Made by a program: the position numbers and the translations under genes
Shown here: one piece after another, positions 5,366 to 6,627 of the stretch
How the letters are laid out: every line of letters starts with the position of its first letter
Position numbering within the stretch: the stretch's first letter is position 1
Origin: an uncultured Oceanospirillales bacterium
GTDB lineage: Bacteria; Pseudomonadota; Gammaproteobacteria; Pseudomonadales; Litorivicinaceae
NCBI GenBank assembly: GCA_913061245.1
Contig: CAJXTO010000083.1
Span: 1 to 6,627, forward strand
Length of the DNA: 6,627 nt
Reading direction: 5' to 3'
Notes under the pieces: model-generated
Told to the model about the DNA's origin: nothing
The model's database searches: none
What the model saw: only the letters and a program-made list of their open reading frames with translations

Positions 5366-6507
5366 TCAGTTGTGTGTTTTGGTTCATATCTCTCTTTGCG
5401 TTTGCTTCAGATCGGTTGCCTTTGTCATTTGAAAAAACACCATTGGATGAAGTGATCGTGATGTTCACAGATGCATCCGGCATCCCAGTCGAGGTTCCTG
5501 AGGGCGGTAATCCTCTCATTTCGCTCGATCGCGTGGCTTCTGATTATGATGAGGCGATCGAGATGATTGCGTCTGCTGCCTCGTTAACAGCCGTCAAAGT
5601 TGAGGATGGTTATCGGCTCCAAAAAATTGTTCGTAATCTGAGTGTCTTGGTTGTTGAATTAAGGCATCGAGAGGCCCAGCAAGTGTTGGATTTGCTTGCG
5701 AGCTCCAATACGCAATTCGGCAACAACGTGTCAGTGATTGCTGATCCCGAAACCAACCGCTTGATATTGCGCGGCAGTCAGTCTGAGCTCGCATCCATTA
5801 AGGATTTCATTCAAGTTTTCGATATCGAGGTGAAGCAGATCTTGATTGAAGCGAAATTGGTTTCACAAGATGTCGATAAGCGTCGAGATTTGGGGATTCG
5901 TTGGTCATTCGCGACAAGTGACGCGGGACGATCTGGAGCTCAGGGTCAGACGATCGGTTTAGGCGGAGAGTCCGGTCGCTCAGCGCTATCATTGGCCTTT
6001 GTTTCTGATCCAAAACTTTTAGCGCTTGAACTCCAAGCGCTCGAGTCATCGGGCGTTGGCGAGGTGATTTCAGAGCCGCGGATTGTAACGACGAATCGTC
6101 GTGCCGCGACAATCCGCCAAGGACAACAGTTGCCATTCGTCACGGTCGACGAAGAGGGGCGGACGACTACTGAATTCAAAGATGCGGTGCTTGAGCTCAA
6201 GGTGACGCCAGTCCTGAGAGATGATGGACGGATTGAGATGACCTTGGATATTCGACAAGATCAAGTTGGTCAACTGTCTACGCAGCAAGGGCCAATCATC
6301 GAGACTCGCGAACTGAATACGCGTGTGACCGTCGATCCCTCTGAGACCCTCGTTCTAGGCGGTATCTACGAATCGAAAGAAGAAAACATCACAGTCGGAG
6401 TTCCCGGTTTGTCATCGATTCCTGTACTCGGGCATGCATTTCAATCAAGTCAGCGTCGAGCCTTTAAATCAGAACTGTTAATATTCATCACGCCCCGCGT
6501 CCTGTAA
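5344..6507 (+). CDS. pilQ: Short PilQ/HofQ-type secretin
   Basis: Outer-membrane secretin, the multimeric pore of type IV pilus or DNA-uptake systems, 387 aa. Residues 1-21 form a signal peptide ending AFA before SDRLPLSFEKTPL. An N0/STN domain covers about 25-92 and an N1 secretin_N domain about 100-165 (VVELRHREAQQVLDLL; DPETNRLILRGSQSEL). The beta-barrel domain runs from about 170 to the end: VISEPRIVTTNRRAATIRQG, then TRVTVDPSETLVLGGIY, and the secretin signature VPGLSSIPVLGHAF (353-366), ending ELLIFITPRVL. The domain order is complete for a HofQ-size secretin (about 412 aa in E. coli). The N-terminal AMIN domains that bring Pseudomonas PilQ to over 700 aa are missing. No lipobox is seen, so a PilF-type pilotin would presumably act elsewhere. 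Start ATG 5344 has AGGG at 5335-5338; the longer frame from 5284 would bury the signal peptide. It overlaps the previous gene by 22 bases and ends 10 bases before aroK. Confidence 0.93.
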   Translation: MRTEKLVVSCVFWFISLFAFASDRLPLSFEKTPLDEVIVMFTDASGIPVEVPEGGNPLISLDRVASDYDEAIEMIASAASLTAVKVEDGYRLQKIVRNLSVLVVELRHREAQQVLDLLASSNTQFGNNVSVIADPETNRLILRGSQSELASIKDFIQVFDIEVKQILIEAKLVSQDVDKRRDLGIRWSFATSDAGRSGAQGQTIGLGGESGRSALSLAFVSDPKLLALELQALESSGVGEVISEPRIVTTNRRAATIRQGQQLPFVTVDEEGRTTTEFKDAVLELKVTPVLRDDGRIEMTLDIRQDQVGQLSTQQGPIIETRELNTRVTVDPSETLVLGGIYESKEENITVGVPGLSSIPVLGHAFQSSQRRAFKSELLIFITPRVL

Positions 6508-6517
6508 CTGAGGTTTC

Positions 6518-6627
6518 ATGCCAGACATTTCATTTCCACTCATTCTGATCGGTCCAACCGGTGCGGGTAAAACAACAGTCGGTCGTTTGCTCGCAACAAA
6601 ATTGAATTTGCCGTTTCTTGATTTGGA
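6518..6627 (+). CDS. aroK: Shikimate kinase, N-terminal part (cut by window end)
   Basis: The first 36 codons of a P-loop kinase. MPDISFPLILIGPTGAGKTT contains the Walker A motif (G12 to T20, GPTGAGKTT), followed by VGRLLATKLNLPFLDL, the usual shikimate kinase helix and the approach to the substrate-binding Asp. The enzyme phosphorylates shikimate at the 3-hydroxyl with ATP in aromatic amino acid synthesis. A TGAGG ribosome binding site at 6509-6513 precedes ATG 6518 by 4 nt. Only 10 bases separate it from the secretin stop, with no terminator between, so it is probably co-transcribed with the operon. The pilQ-aroK-aroB order is common in gammaproteobacteria and supports both identifications. 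The rest of the gene lies outside the window. Confidence 0.93.
   Translation, partial: MPDISFPLILIGPTGAGKTTVGRLLATKLNLPFLDL

Noticed and set aside
331..6507. Functional link between the secreted nuclease and the DNA-uptake-like operon
   Set aside because: Tempting, but the same nuclease-ponA-pil neighbourhood occurs in bacteria with ordinary type IV pili, and the nuclease is oriented and expressed separately. Proximity alone is not evidence.

Overview
The window looks like chromosomal DNA of a gammaproteobacterium, probably from the Pseudomonas/Oceanospirillales side of the class. The evidence is gene order. rpmE, a secreted Snc-type nuclease, the penicillin-binding protein 1A gene (mrcA/ponA) read the other way, a divergent pilMNOPQ-like operon and aroK follow the order I recall for the Pseudomonas aeruginosa priA-rpmE to aroK region. 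Here it is compressed: I see no malic enzyme gene between the nuclease and mrcA. The DNA is very tightly packed. Four junctions overlap, the longest gene-free stretch is about 137 bases, and I see no tRNA, rRNA, insertion sequence, CRISPR array or phage gene.

Layout. Bases 1-137 hold a likely promoter and leader. Bases 138-353 encode ribosomal protein bL31 (zinc-binding form, 71 aa). A terminator-like hairpin (362-388) lies just past rpmE but also inside the reading frame of the next gene, a periplasmic thermonuclease-family protein ending at 1080. Its 3' end overlaps by 4 bases the 3' end of mrcA, which runs on the minus strand from about 3500 to 1077. A 107-bp divergent spacer (3501-3607) separates mrcA from a plus-strand operon of four genes plus the start of aroK (cut by the window end).

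The operon is the interesting part. It sits where pilMNOPQ normally lies, but every product is short, close in size to the E. coli HofMNOPQ proteins rather than to Pseudomonas PilMNOPQ. The genes are a 185-aa poorly conserved protein at the pilM position, a 163-aa PilN-like bitopic protein, a 240-aa protein that appears to fuse PilO/HofO to PilP/HofP, and a 387-aa secretin without AMIN domains. Together they would form the inner-membrane alignment subcomplex and outer-membrane pore of a type IV pilus or DNA-uptake machine, reduced to four polypeptides instead of five. The pilin and motor ATPase genes are not in this window.

Confidence is high for rpmE, mrcA, the secretin and aroK, good for the nuclease and PilN, moderate for the PilO-PilP fusion, and low to moderate for the PilM assignment, which rests mainly on position. 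Similarities to named proteins are from memory; no search was run.
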